Translations under genes and position numbers: made by a program
Notes under the pieces: model-generated
The model's input: only the letters and a program-made list of their open reading frames with translations
What the model was told of the DNA's origin: nothing
Databases searched by the model: none
Shown here: positions 1 to 8,689 of the stretch, piece after piece
Position numbering within the stretch: position 1 is the stretch's first letter
Layout of the letters: every line of letters starts with the position of its first letter
Source: Candidatus Angelobacter sp.
GTDB lineage: Bacteria > Acidobacteriota > Terriglobia > Terriglobales > Acidobacteriaceae
Direction of reading: 5' to 3'
Assembly: GCA_025462835.1 (NCBI GenBank)
Contig: JAOAPH010000171.1
Location: 1-39,131, forward strand
Length of the DNA: 39,131 nucleotides

Positions 1-260
1 GCGTCATCAATCTTGCGGCTGGCTTCGTTCACGGCAGCGGTGATCAGGTCTTGCAGCATTTCAATGTCGCCAGATTGAACGGCTTCGGGTTCGATCTTCA
101 CTTCCAACAACCGCTTTTGGCCGTTCATCTTTACCGTAACTGTGCCACCACCGGAGCTAGCTTCCACAATCGTGCGCTGCATCTCGGATTGCAAATCTTG
201 TGCCTGACGTTGAGCTTTCGCGATCAGTTCTTGAAATTGTTTGGGGTCAAAGCTGCCCAT
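1..260 (-). CDS. ybaB: YbaB/EbfC nucleoid-associated protein (partial, 3' end outside window)
   Basis: The minus strand reads [18 protein letters not shown]... from an ATG at 260-258 and runs off the left edge after about 86 codons. The helical N-terminus, the [11 protein letters not shown]-like core and the '[13 protein letters not shown]' helix are the YbaB/EbfC pattern. This family forms small dimeric DNA-binding proteins. It begins about 13 bp after the dnaX stop, the classic dnaX-ybaB(-recR) order; recR would lie outside the window. Family assignment is firm; the C-terminus is not visible. Confidence 0.92.
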   Translation of the reverse strand, partial: MGSFDPKQFQELIAKAQRQAQDLQSEMQRTIVEASSGGGTVTVKMNGQKRLLEVKIEPEAVQSGDIEMLQDLITAAVNEASRKIDD

Positions 261-273
261 TTGAAAATCCCTC

Positions 274-2181
274 TTAATCGTTAGATTGCTGATCCTTATT
301 CTGGGACTGCTGATCGATGACTGTCCGAATCTCCGCGCCAAATTTCTCCTGCATATAGCGGACGATCGGATCTTCGGCCGCGCGGCTGCGAGCGCTTCCC
401 GATGGCCGCGATGTGCCTCGATGAGCAGCCGGCGTTGGGCTTGCATTCGCCGTTCCGCCACTGACTACTTTAATTCTAATCGCGCGTCCAGCGGATTGGC
501 TTGCAGCCGCAGTTGCCAGCTTCTTGGGTTCGGCGCCGAATGACATCTCGATCATGATATTGGAAGCTGCGACCTTGATCGTCAGCTCCGCACCTTCAAG
601 CGACCACTCGCCGCCGTCGAGAAGATTGGCAAGCATTGCCTGGCCTTCACCTTCCAACGCGCCGACGACCGCACCGCGCACTTGCTCGAGATCGCTGCCG
701 GGAGTAGACGCTGCTATGGCAAGCGAAGTCGCCGGTGAAATCGCAGGTGCTTTCGCGATGCTCTCCGGAACAGCTTCAGCGATGGCGATAGCTGTTGCGA
801 CGGCAGCTGCTGTTGCGATGGCTGTCGATTTCGTTACTGCTTCTGCGACTGCGACGCTTGCTCCCGACGACATCTCCGGCGCGGAGTTGCGTCCCTTGCG
901 TGCGCGGTCACTTTCGAAAGGCGAGGGAGCGGACGCGCCCGATCCGCGATCAGTTTCCGTGCTAGAACGGCGCTGCGGCTCGGGAGCAACGGGACGAGAC
1001 GTGGGCGCGGCTGCAGGTTGTGGCCGAGCGGAGCTTCCAAGCACTGGCTGCTGGCTCAGGAGCTCTTCGAGGGGAAGCATTCTTTGCGCGTGCACCATCT
1101 TTAAAACGCCAAGCTCAAGATGGAAGCGCTGCTCCTGCTTATAGCCAAGTTCGTCGTGAGTGCGTAAAGCGATGTTGAGGAAGCGAGTGAGATCTTCTTC
1201 GGAGAACTGGCTTGCAAGTCGGCCAACTCGGGCGCGCTCATCCTGCGATATTTGGAGCAATGGCGAATCGGATCCGGCCACTTTAGCGACCAACGCATTA
1301 CGCAGAAACCGCACCAGTTGACGGATGAAATGCGTTGGGCTTTGTCCTTCAGTGACCAGCTTGTCGATGAGTTGCAGAACATCCTGGCTGGAATCCCTTG
1401 CTACGAATTCCATTAAACGCTCGAGGATCTCAGACGAAACAGTACCAACCAGCCCACGCACTTGGACTGCGGTAATAGCCGTGGACTTGCCGCTTCCGGC
1501 GATGGCCTGATCCATGATGGAGAGCGCATCGCGCATGGAGCCGTCGCCAGCTTCGGCGAGCACTGCGAGCGCGTCGTCTTCAACCGCGATTTTCTCCTGC
1601 TTGGCAATATCGCGCAGTTGGCCAACAATATCCTCGAAACGGACTGCGTGAAAACTGAAGTGCTGGCAGCGCGAGCGGATAGTCTGCGGAATGTCTTCCG
1701 GCTGAGTGGTCGCCATCATGAAGATGATGTGCGCTGGCGGCTCTTCCAGCGTTTTCAGAAGGGCGTTGAAAGCTGCATCCGTGATCTGGTGGGCTTCGTC
1801 GAGGATATAGATCTTGAACCGGTCGCGGGCCGGACGATATCGGGCCGCTTCGCGGAGTTCGCGGATCTCGTCAATGCCGCGGTTGGTCGCGGCGTCTATC
1901 TCAATGACGTCGACGGCGTTTCCCGCGCGAATCTCAGTGCAGGACTCGCATTCACCGCAAGGCTCGGCGTTGGGATGATCGTACTTGCGGCAGTTCAGCG
2001 CCATGGCCAGGATGCGCGCGATGGTGGTCTTGCCTATCCCGCGGTGTCCGCTGAAGATGTAACCATGTGCGATCCGCTGCTGTTCGATGGCGTTCTTGAG
2101 CGTTCGGGTAACGTGGTCTTGGCCAATGACCTCAGCAAACTTCTGCGGACGATACTTGCGCGCCAGAACCTGATAGCTCAT
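274..2181 (-). CDS. dnaX: DNA polymerase III subunits gamma/tau
   Basis: This is the clamp-loader ATPase of the replisome. The start [15 protein letters not shown] (ATG at 2181) matches the canonical DnaX N-terminus and gives 635 aa; an in-frame ATG at 2238 would add 19 unrelated residues. No strong Shine-Dalgarno is seen for either. Visible motifs: Walker [10 protein letters not shown] (about 45-53), the four-Cys zinc module (Cys 64, 75, 78, 81), DEAH (128-131) and a sensor/SRC arginine-finger segment. Residues about 385-525 are a low-complexity Pro/Ser then Ala-rich linker with near-periodic A-[TI]-A runs before a tau-like C-terminal domain. No slippery-site frameshift was identified. It lies immediately upstream of ybaB, in an operon with it. 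Confidence 0.95.
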   Translation of the reverse strand: MSYQVLARKYRPQKFAEVIGQDHVTRTLKNAIEQQRIAHGYIFSGHRGIGKTTIARILAMALNCRKYDHPNAEPCGECESCTEIRAGNAVDVIEIDAATNRGIDEIRELREAARYRPARDRFKIYILDEAHQITDAAFNALLKTLEEPPAHIIFMMATTQPEDIPQTIRSRCQHFSFHAVRFEDIVGQLRDIAKQEKIAVEDDALAVLAEAGDGSMRDALSIMDQAIAGSGKSTAITAVQVRGLVGTVSSEILERLMEFVARDSSQDVLQLIDKLVTEGQSPTHFIRQLVRFLRNALVAKVAGSDSPLLQISQDERARVGRLASQFSEEDLTRFLNIALRTHDELGYKQEQRFHLELGVLKMVHAQRMLPLEELLSQQPVLGSSARPQPAAAPTSRPVAPEPQRRSSTETDRGSGASAPSPFESDRARKGRNSAPEMSSGASVAVAEAVTKSTAIATAAAVATAIAIAEAVPESIAKAPAISPATSLAIAASTPGSDLEQVRGAVVGALEGEGQAMLANLLDGGEWSLEGAELTIKVAASNIMIEMSFGAEPKKLATAAASQSAGRAIRIKVVSGGTANASPTPAAHRGTSRPSGSARSRAAEDPIVRYMQEKFGAEIRTVIDQQSQNKDQQSND

Positions 2182-2280
2182 AGGGAAGAGTTGATTATAA
2201 ATGCTAATTTCAGCATTGTCAGAAGATGGCACTTGCAAAACGGGCCGCGTTAGCAGTACGCTTAACGGCTTCTAAACAAC

Positions 2281-2643
2281 ATGGACCTGAAGGTATCAAA
2301 GCGAGTGACCGAAGGTGTCCCAGTCGTGGACATCGACGGCCGCTTGGTCTTCGGCGAGGAGACCAAGATACTGCGTAACTTTGTGAAGGACGTGCTTGAA
2401 GTCAGCGGCCAAGCAGTGGTGCTGAACCTTTCGCAGCTGGCGTATGTTGACAGCGGGGGAATCGGCACTTTAGTCGGACTCTATACATCAGCGAAAGCTG
2501 CCGGCGGAGACATCAAGCTGGCTTGTCCGAATGCCCGCGTCCAACACGTGCTTGAGATCACCAGGCTCTTTAACATCCTTGGTGTGTTTCAGTCCGAGGA
2601 AAAGGCCATTGCCGAACTGCGGCGTCGTTCCGGCGCTGCCTAG
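2281..2643 (+). CDS. STAS-domain anti-sigma factor antagonist (SpoIIAA/RsbV-like)
   Basis: The 120-aa protein is a single STAS domain. The segment LAYVDSGGIGTLVGLY contains the conserved D-S-x-G phosphoacceptor loop, with Ser about residue 58 as the expected site for an RsbW-type kinase. Family proteins relay partner-switching signals that free sigma factors or other targets. No kinase is adjacent, but a SpoIIE-type phosphatase that could dephosphorylate such a protein sits 2 kb downstream (4673-7351); a functional link is inference only. It is transcribed away from dnaX and its stop lies 2 bp from the stop of the convergent SET gene. Confidence 0.9.
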   Translation: MDLKVSKRVTEGVPVVDIDGRLVFGEETKILRNFVKDVLEVSGQAVVLNLSQLAYVDSGGIGTLVGLYTSAKAAGGDIKLACPNARVQHVLEITRLFNILGVFQSEEKAIAELRRRSGAA

Positions 2644-2645
2644 AC

Positions 2646-3110
2646 TCATCTTCCCGCGGCAACAGTTTCCAACTTCTTCTCTTTAGCCAATCCTTTTAGT
2701 CGCTCAATCTCTTCGTCGGTGTACATCGTGCCGCGACATTTCTTTGCGCCACAGCAGCAGATGCAGGGATCGTCGTCGCCATCGTATAGGTTGTAATCGT
2801 AGGAAAGCTCTTCTCCGGCTTTGATGTCACGGATGGCGATGATCCAGACGCGTCCCTCGATCTCGTCCGCTTCGCAGTTCGGATCGCAACAGTGATTGAT
2901 GAACGCTGCGATACCGGTTCCATCGATGATGTTGACGCCATCATCTAGCCCGAAAAGATAGGTATAAGGCCGACCTTCGTAGAGTTCATCCGCGCGTTCG
3001 CGGGTGATGCGCGGGCCAGAATACTCGACAATGTGAACGCCTTTTTTGACCGGAGTGGTTGTGTAAACACCGGCAGCATGAATGTCAGACGATCGAACGA
3101 TTAGGCCCAT
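2646..3110 (-). CDS. SET-domain protein (putative protein lysine methyltransferase)
   Basis: A 154-aa stand-alone SET domain. Visible signatures are the N-terminal G-x-Y-[ST] type segment (AAGVYTTTPVKKGVHIVEY), the pseudoknot motif FINHCCDPNCEAD (N-H-x-C-x-P-N) and ELSYDYNLYDG. A post-SET Cys cluster follows (CICCCGAKKCRGTM) and probably binds zinc with the motif cysteine. SET enzymes transfer methyl groups from S-adenosylmethionine to lysine. The bacterial substrate is unknown and nothing nearby identifies it. The gene is convergent with the STAS gene and has no operon partner. All core motifs are present, so it looks active. Confidence 0.88.
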   Translation of the reverse strand: MGLIVRSSDIHAAGVYTTTPVKKGVHIVEYSGPRITRERADELYEGRPYTYLFGLDDGVNIIDGTGIAAFINHCCDPNCEADEIEGRVWIIAIRDIKAGEELSYDYNLYDGDDDPCICCCGAKKCRGTMYTDEEIERLKGLAKEKKLETVAAGR

Positions 3111-3287
3111 ACGGCGATAAAGTCCTCACAAAATAGCGGTCGTTCAAGTATATCGCGGTGTTGATTTCTTGAAGTTGTCTTGTTTTCCATAGGGCAAACT
3201 CGCCCAAAAAACGTGACATGGAGTGCTGTTCCTGCATCCTAAGGCTAGAGCCTGAATAGGCCACCACAAAAGGCGTCTCGGAGTTCA

Positions 3288-4310
3288 ATGAAATCTTCAG
3301 AAGTGTTGCGCGCATGGGGAAGCATCCTACGCGGAAGGAGCCCCTCACTTTCTATCGAGATCACGCGCGAATGTCCACTGCGTTGCCCGGGATGTTACGC
3401 GTACGAAGACCAGCATTTGGGCGGCAATGGCGTTTCACTGCGCTCGCTATCAGACTTCAAAGGTGATGACCTGGTTCGCCGTGTCCTGGAATTAGTCGAT
3501 CGTAGCAAACCATTGCATCTTTCGATCGTCGGCGGAGATCCGCTGGTGCGTTTCCGCGAAATGAACCTGTTGCTTCCGGAGATCGCCAAGCGCGATATCC
3601 ACGTGCAAGTGGTCACCAGCGCGTTCCGTCAGATTCCCGCAGAGTGGGCTTCCATCAAGAAGCTGAATATCTGCGTTTCTGTCGACGGGCTACAACCGGA
3701 ACACGATGATCGCCGCAAACCCGCAACATACGAGCGAATCTTAAAAAATATTTCCGGACATCAAGTCACTATCCACTGCACCATTACTGGTCAAATGTTG
3801 CGTCGATCTGGATATCTGGCTGAATTTCTCCAATTCTGGTCGGCGCGTCCTGAAGTCAAGCGGATCTGGTTCAGCTTGTTCACGCCCCAACGCGGCGCGA
3901 TAGCGGAAGAGATCCTCACCCCAACAGAGCGCCAATCGGCGGTCGAAGACCTGGTTCGACTACGCGCATTGCACCCGAAACTCGATATGGACGAAGGGCA
4001 CATACGAAACTTCCTTCGACCACCTTCTTCACCGAAATCCTGCATCTTTGCCCAGACAACGACGACGATATCCGCCGATCTGAAAACGCGAGTCGAACCG
4101 TGTCAATTCGGCGGAGATCCGGATTGTTCGCAATGCGGTTGCGTTGCTTCCGCGGGGCTCGCGCGTGTTGGCGACCTCCGAGTGATGCCGGGAATCACCG
4201 CTGGCGATTTGTTTCAGATATCGAATCGGATCGGTAAAGCGATTGCGCGAAACAAAACCCAAGAGCCAGCAGAGCCACCGCGCCCGCAACTCACAGTGTT
4301 GCAAAGCTGA
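3288..4310 (+). CDS. Radical SAM protein with C-terminal Cys-rich (SPASM-like) region
   Basis: The 340-aa protein has the radical SAM cluster motif C29-x3-C33-x2-C36 in ECPLRCPGCYAYE, followed by a TIM-barrel-like core with the GGDP segment (SAM-binding GGE equivalent). Near the C-terminus further cysteines (SCIF..., EPCQFGGDPDCSQCGC) suggest an auxiliary Fe-S cluster. Such enzymes use a [4Fe-4S] cluster to split SAM and start radical chemistry; the substrate cannot be read from the sequence. No precursor peptide or maturation partner is adjacent, so RiPP maturation is only one possibility. The start at 3288 has a weak CGGAG upstream. The 177 bp before it hold no gene. Confidence 0.87.
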   Translation: MKSSEVLRAWGSILRGRSPSLSIEITRECPLRCPGCYAYEDQHLGGNGVSLRSLSDFKGDDLVRRVLELVDRSKPLHLSIVGGDPLVRFREMNLLLPEIAKRDIHVQVVTSAFRQIPAEWASIKKLNICVSVDGLQPEHDDRRKPATYERILKNISGHQVTIHCTITGQMLRRSGYLAEFLQFWSARPEVKRIWFSLFTPQRGAIAEEILTPTERQSAVEDLVRLRALHPKLDMDEGHIRNFLRPPSSPKSCIFAQTTTTISADLKTRVEPCQFGGDPDCSQCGCVASAGLARVGDLRVMPGITAGDLFQISNRIGKAIARNKTQEPAEPPRPQLTVLQS

Positions 4311-4317
4311 AACGGGT

Positions 4318-4354
4318 ACTCCCACTCTGTCGCTCCAAAAAGCGGAGCGGGAGT
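4318..4354. terminator. Imperfect hairpin after the radical SAM gene
   Basis: The arms actccc...gctcc and ggagcgggagt can pair around an AAAAAGC loop, with an 8-nt asymmetric bulge on the 5' side. It starts 8 bp after the radical SAM stop. There is no U-tract, so it is at best a weak or factor-assisted terminator. Confidence 0.35.
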
Positions 4355-4422
4355 TAGTTGCTGCAATTTATTGCGGTTATAGGGAAACTTTTCAACTGGA
4401 AATAAGTCTATAAAACAGGATT

Positions 4423-4470
4423 TCGCCCATTCGACTTCGCACAGGGCAGGCTTTGGCGGGCCACCCGCAC
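4423..4470. repeat. Dispersed intergenic repeat, copy 1
   Basis: The segment beginning tcgcccattcgacttcgc and ending ccacccgc is nearly identical to 9471-9516. It lies in the leader of the following small gene. Short intergenic repeats of this wording are, to my knowledge, common in acidobacterial genomes. Confidence 0.7.
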
Positions 4471-4489
4471 GTCGTGAGAAAGCTGTTCG

Positions 4490-4666
4490 ATGGTCGAACG
4501 CATCTCCTTATATGTGATCCGGAAACTCAAGTCGGGTGAGTACCGATTGTACTCACGCAAGACGGATCCGCGAACGCGTAAACGGCGCAACCTGGGTACT
4601 TTCTCCTCTCTCGAGAAAGCCAAGAAGCACGAACGCGCAGTGCAATTTTTCAAGCGCCGTGGATGA
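4490..4666 (+). CDS. Small basic protein, 58 aa, coupled to the SpoIIE-type phosphatase gene
   Basis: An uninterrupted reading frame starts MVERISLYVIRKLKSGEY and ends VQFFKRRG. It is rich in Lys/Arg, with a central 'K-T-D-P-R-T-R-K-R-R-N-L-G-T-F-S' segment. This resembles a short conserved protein I have seen as 'hypothetical' in many soil bacteria (K-x-G-x-[YF]-x-[LV]-[YF]-S-[RK]-K then [NR]-LG-TF at the middle). It has the look of a small nucleic-acid-binding or integrase-arm-like beta fold, but no function can be assigned. The stop is only 6 bp before the start of the SpoIIE-type gene, so the two are probably co-transcribed and translationally coupled. Confidence 0.6.
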   Translation: MVERISLYVIRKLKSGEYRLYSRKTDPRTRKRRNLGTFSSLEKAKKHERAVQFFKRRG

Positions 4667-4672
4667 ACGGCC

Positions 4673-7351
4673 ATGCCTACAACCACAGAAAATCAGCGTG
4701 GAGCGACAGGAGCGGTCCAGTACTCGAACCGAGTCCGCAGGCGCAAGTCTCTGCCGCGCTGGTCCGATCTACCGCGTCCGCTTTTACTCACACTGGCTAC
4801 GCTGTTCGCCGGCGCGGCGATCCTCTATGGTTCGCTCTGGATGTACAACGTTCGCCGTTCTCCGCTAGTCGAGTTGGGCTTTGACAATCAATACAACGCA
4901 GGGGCGAATGCAGAAGATGTTCTGAGCGTTATACCGGGAAGTCCGGCCGAGCGCGCCGGACTGCGAGCCAACGACAGGATTGTGGCGGTTAATGGACGCT
5001 CTCTAGATCCCACTGCACCTCTGGAAGAGACCTGGATGCGCGCCCGTCCCGGTGATCCGGTAGACCTAACCGTTGAACGTCCGGGCGAGCACAAACCGTT
5101 ACTTCTGCGTGGGCTCTTTCGAGCCGCGTCGCTGTCTCCATCCCAGGAGGGAGTGGTCAGGAATTCCGCTCTAGGGATCATCCGATTATTTCCGGTCGTT
5201 TTCCTCGTAGTAGGACTGACAGTCTTGTTCCTGAGGCTCGATGATCCAAAGGCGTGGCTGCTAGCGCTTATGTTTTGCTCGATCCTTTCCGTCCCCCATG
5301 TACCCACGTATGGCTTGCATCCGGCGCTGCGTGCTTTCAGTGCGGCTTATCGTTCCTTGTTCCACGGGCTGCAAGCTCCGCTGTTCTATCTGTTTTTTGC
5401 TGTGTTTCCGGCGCGTTCACCGATCGATCGCCGGCTACCGTGGCTGAAGTGGGCAGGGCTCGCACTTGGGGCTTGGATCGGGCTGCTTGGAATTCGGATC
5501 GGTGATCCGCGTCTTCCAGGGTTCGTAGTGCACCTTCTGGGACAACGGTACTCAGTGTTATTTATGCAGGCGTTTGAGTACTCCTTCGAAGCACTGGGCC
5601 TAGCTTCGCTGATTGCAAATGCCTTTGAGGCCTCCACCCCGGATGCGGTGCGAAAGATCCGGATCATACTTTGGGGTGCTATTGCTGGCGTTCTGCCGAT
5701 CACAATAGAGGGTGCGGTCAAAGACATTGCGGGCTTTCACACATCTTTCTGGCTTGAAGTTTCCTGTGTGATCATACTGTTTTTGTTCCCGCTGTCATTC
5801 GCTTATGCCGTGGTAAAGCATCGGGTGCTGGAGATCCCTGCACTGCTGAAGCGCAGCGCGCGGTACATCCTGGTTCGCCGAGGATTTGTATTCCTCATCC
5901 TGGTGTTGGCCGCGACCGTGAACGCAATCTTTTCCCTGTCGTTCACAAAGTTTTTTCACGTAGATCCCCACGTGGCCATGGCTGTCGGCGTTGGATTTGG
6001 TATTTTCCTGGCGAGTGTGGCTTCACCTGCGGTCAGGCACTCGACCCAGCGGATCGACCGGGCTTTCTTCCGCGGAGCGTATGACGCCCGCAGAATCCTT
6101 CAAGACCTGGCCGAAAAGATGCGCACGACCACGAGCCGGCACGAACTGGCTGCTCTGCTTGAGAACCATTTACATCAGGCGCTTCACCCGACAACGCTGG
6201 CCGGCTACATGGAAAATCAGAATGGGCATCTAGTGGCCGAGTGCGGGAGCGTCCCGCCGGGTCTGGAGCGACTTCCAGCAACTCTGCCCGGGTTTGTCGA
6301 GCTGACCGAGCGTGGACGTGCCTGGGAAGTTACGACATCGGACCTGAATGATTCGGAAAAGCTGGCTCGATTGAAACCTCTTCATCCGGATTGCCTGGTG
6401 CCAATCCTCGATCGCAGTTGCCGCCTGATCGGGTTGCTAGTACTTGGCCCGCGGCTCTCTGAGGAACCATACTCAGGCGAGGACAAACAGTTGCTCGATT
6501 CTGTGGCGAGCCAGTTAGGAATCGCACTTGAGAGCATTCGCTTAGCGGAGGACATGGCGCGGCGGATGGAAGCCGAGCACCGCGCTGCGCACGAGATGGA
6601 AATTGCGCGACAGGTACAGGCGCGGCTTTTTCCTCAGAAGATGCCGCCCCTACGAACGCTGGAGTATGCGGGAAGTTGCGTTCAGGCCCGCCAGGTGGGC
6701 GGTGATTATTACGACTTCCTTGACTTGGGGCCCGGACGGCTCGGGATTGTGCTCGCGGATATTTCCGGCAAAGGAATCTCAGGAGCGCTGTTGATGGCGA
6801 ATCTGCAAGCAAACCTGCGCAGCCAGTATGCGATGGCACTCGAGGATGTCGCCGGACTGCTTACATCCGTGAACCGCTTGTTTTATCAGAACAGCAGCGA
6901 CAGCACTTATGCCACGCTATTTTTTGCCGATTACGATGATTCCCATCGTCGGTTGCGTTACGTGAACTGCGGGCATCTTCCATTGTTATTACTGCACGCC
7001 GGCGAATGTTCGGAACAGCGAGCCGACAAGCAGGTGGTGGTGGAAAAACTCCACTCCACGTCCACGGTTTTAGGACTATTCGAGAACTGGAAGTGCGAGA
7101 TTGCTGAAGTTCAACTTTGTCCGGGCGACATCCTGGTTCTATATACGGATGGAATCACCGAGGCAGCCAATATCGAGGGCGAAGAGTTTGGAGAGTCCCG
7201 CCTGCTGGATACTGTGAAAGCGCATCGCGATCTTCCGGTTGAGCCGTTGATGCAGAAGATCATTACAGCCAACCAGCAATTCAGCAGCGGTGAGCAGCAA
7301 GACGACCTCACGCTAGTCGTGGCGCGACATACCCTCTCCCAAGCAGCCTAA
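4673..7351 (+). CDS. Membrane PDZ-GAF-SpoIIE (PP2C-type) serine phosphatase
   Basis: The 892-aa signalling protein begins with one membrane segment (about 39-57). A PDZ-like domain follows (about 75-145; 'SVIPGSPAERAGLRANDRIVAVNG'-type core), then a multi-span membrane region (about 165-430), a GAF domain (about 480-625), a short coiled linker (EMEIARQVQARLFP) and a PP2C/SpoIIE domain (about 655-888). Metal-binding acidic motifs are visible: VGGDYYDF, LADISGKG and the C-terminal QQDDLTLVV. Family members dephosphorylate STAS anti-anti-sigma proteins in partner-switching pathways; the STAS protein at 2281-2643 is a candidate substrate (inference). The PDZ module suggests periplasmic peptide or protein sensing. 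Confidence 0.92.
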   Translation: MPTTTENQRGATGAVQYSNRVRRRKSLPRWSDLPRPLLLTLATLFAGAAILYGSLWMYNVRRSPLVELGFDNQYNAGANAEDVLSVIPGSPAERAGLRANDRIVAVNGRSLDPTAPLEETWMRARPGDPVDLTVERPGEHKPLLLRGLFRAASLSPSQEGVVRNSALGIIRLFPVVFLVVGLTVLFLRLDDPKAWLLALMFCSILSVPHVPTYGLHPALRAFSAAYRSLFHGLQAPLFYLFFAVFPARSPIDRRLPWLKWAGLALGAWIGLLGIRIGDPRLPGFVVHLLGQRYSVLFMQAFEYSFEALGLASLIANAFEASTPDAVRKIRIILWGAIAGVLPITIEGAVKDIAGFHTSFWLEVSCVIILFLFPLSFAYAVVKHRVLEIPALLKRSARYILVRRGFVFLILVLAATVNAIFSLSFTKFFHVDPHVAMAVGVGFGIFLASVASPAVRHSTQRIDRAFFRGAYDARRILQDLAEKMRTTTSRHELAALLENHLHQALHPTTLAGYMENQNGHLVAECGSVPPGLERLPATLPGFVELTERGRAWEVTTSDLNDSEKLARLKPLHPDCLVPILDRSCRLIGLLVLGPRLSEEPYSGEDKQLLDSVASQLGIALESIRLAEDMARRMEAEHRAAHEMEIARQVQARLFPQKMPPLRTLEYAGSCVQARQVGGDYYDFLDLGPGRLGIVLADISGKGISGALLMANLQANLRSQYAMALEDVAGLLTSVNRLFYQNSSDSTYATLFFADYDDSHRRLRYVNCGHLPLLLLHAGECSEQRADKQVVVEKLHSTSTVLGLFENWKCEIAEVQLCPGDILVLYTDGITEAANIEGEEFGESRLLDTVKAHRDLPVEPLMQKIITANQQFSSGEQQDDLTLVVARHTLSQAA

Positions 7352-7355
7352 TGGC

Positions 7356-8534
7356 TCACGTCGCCCTTCCTTCATTCCCATCGGTTACGCCGCGGACCAG
7401 AGCACCGTTCTCATTCCCTCCCGCAGTTCCAACATTCCCCAGCACAGCCCGCACCTGCGGCAGACTCTCGGGATGGTGTTTCTGGATGTACGCTATCAAG
7501 CGCTCGCGCACTAAGGCGCGCAAATCGAAGCTCTTGCTGGAATCGGCAGAACTCATTAAGCAGCGCAACTCCATGGCTTTGTCGGTCGTATTCGTGACCT
7601 GAAGCCCGCAGACTCTCCCGTCCCAGAGACTGGAACTCTGGACGATCCGCTGCAATTCCTGCCGAATCTCTTCCACTGGCACGGTGTAATCGACGTACAG
7701 AAAAACAGTGCCCATGATGTCAGAGCTGCGGCGGGTCCAGTTCTGAAATGGCTTGTCAATAAAGTACGTCAATGGCACGATCATTCGGCGTTGGTCCCAT
7801 ATCCGCACGACCACAAAGGTCGTCAAGATTTCCTCGATGCGGCCCCACTCGCCTTCGACGATGACTACATCCTCCAGCTTTATCGGCTGGGTGATCGCGA
7901 CCTGGATTCCGGCAATCAAGCTTGAAAGTGTTGACCTGGCCGCCAGACCGGCTACGATGCCTGCCAGACCCGCCGATGCGGCCACGGTTTCACCAAAGTG
8001 CCGGACTTGTTGGAAGGTCATCAGCATGAGAGCGATGGTCAGGAGGACAATGACTACCACCAGGACACGCCGGAGGACGGTCACCTGCGTATGTATGCGA
8101 CGGGCGGAGTAGTTATCGGCAAGCGTAAGGTCATAGCGCTCGACGACAATCTCACGGAAGATATTGGACAAGTCGATGAGTAACCAACCGATGCATCCGA
8201 TGATGGCCAATCCGAGCGCATGACTGACGGTGCCGACAAATTCCTGGGGTACGGACGACTGCCGAACTACCCACATCGCGGCCAGGAGCGGTAAGAGCAC
8301 TCTGGTTGGACGCTCACTGTGCTTCAGCAGCAAATCTTCGAAGATGCCCGGCCTTCGCCGCGTCATCTTGAAGCCGAGAGAATAGAAGACGTGGTGCAGC
8401 AGCAGCGCGATGGTCACCGCCACAATAGTGAGGATTATGTAGCGCGCCCAAACATCTGGAATGAATGCGGCAGTGCTCTGCGAAGCCATGTTAAAGGGGC
8501 CCATCGTTGCAGCGAATGTCATTTTCGTAATCAT
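7356..8534 (-). CDS. MscS-family mechanosensitive channel-like membrane protein
   Basis: The protein has four N-terminal hydrophobic segments and then the MscS pore-lining pattern ('AASAGLAGIVAGLAARSTLSSLIAGIQ', Gly/Ala-packed helix), followed by the beta domain 'PIKLEDVVIVEGEWGRIEEI' and a C-terminal cytosolic domain. Such channels release solutes on hypo-osmotic shock or act as ion-conducting sensors. I chose ATG 8534 (MITKMTFAATMG...) because the alternative start at 8687 adds about 51 polar residues unlike the family; neither has a clear ribosome binding site. It faces the phosphatase gene convergently, with stops 5 bp apart. Confidence 0.87.
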   Translation of the reverse strand: MITKMTFAATMGPFNMASQSTAAFIPDVWARYIILTIVAVTIALLLHHVFYSLGFKMTRRRPGIFEDLLLKHSERPTRVLLPLLAAMWVVRQSSVPQEFVGTVSHALGLAIIGCIGWLLIDLSNIFREIVVERYDLTLADNYSARRIHTQVTVLRRVLVVVIVLLTIALMLMTFQQVRHFGETVAASAGLAGIVAGLAARSTLSSLIAGIQVAITQPIKLEDVVIVEGEWGRIEEILTTFVVVRIWDQRRMIVPLTYFIDKPFQNWTRRSSDIMGTVFLYVDYTVPVEEIRQELQRIVQSSSLWDGRVCGLQVTNTTDKAMELRCLMSSADSSKSFDLRALVRERLIAYIQKHHPESLPQVRAVLGNVGTAGGNENGALVRGVTDGNEGRAT

Positions 8535-8689
8535 GTGGGGAAACTGATCTGCTGAAATCCTGAGTTTCTCTTGTGCTTGTCGTGGAACTTTGTCTTCGGG
8601 CGGTTGATTTCTATTGTTGGTTGGATGCCGTGAACTATATGCCGGAACTTGAAAAACCTTTGTTCTCCGGCAGCTCATCACAAGCATGA

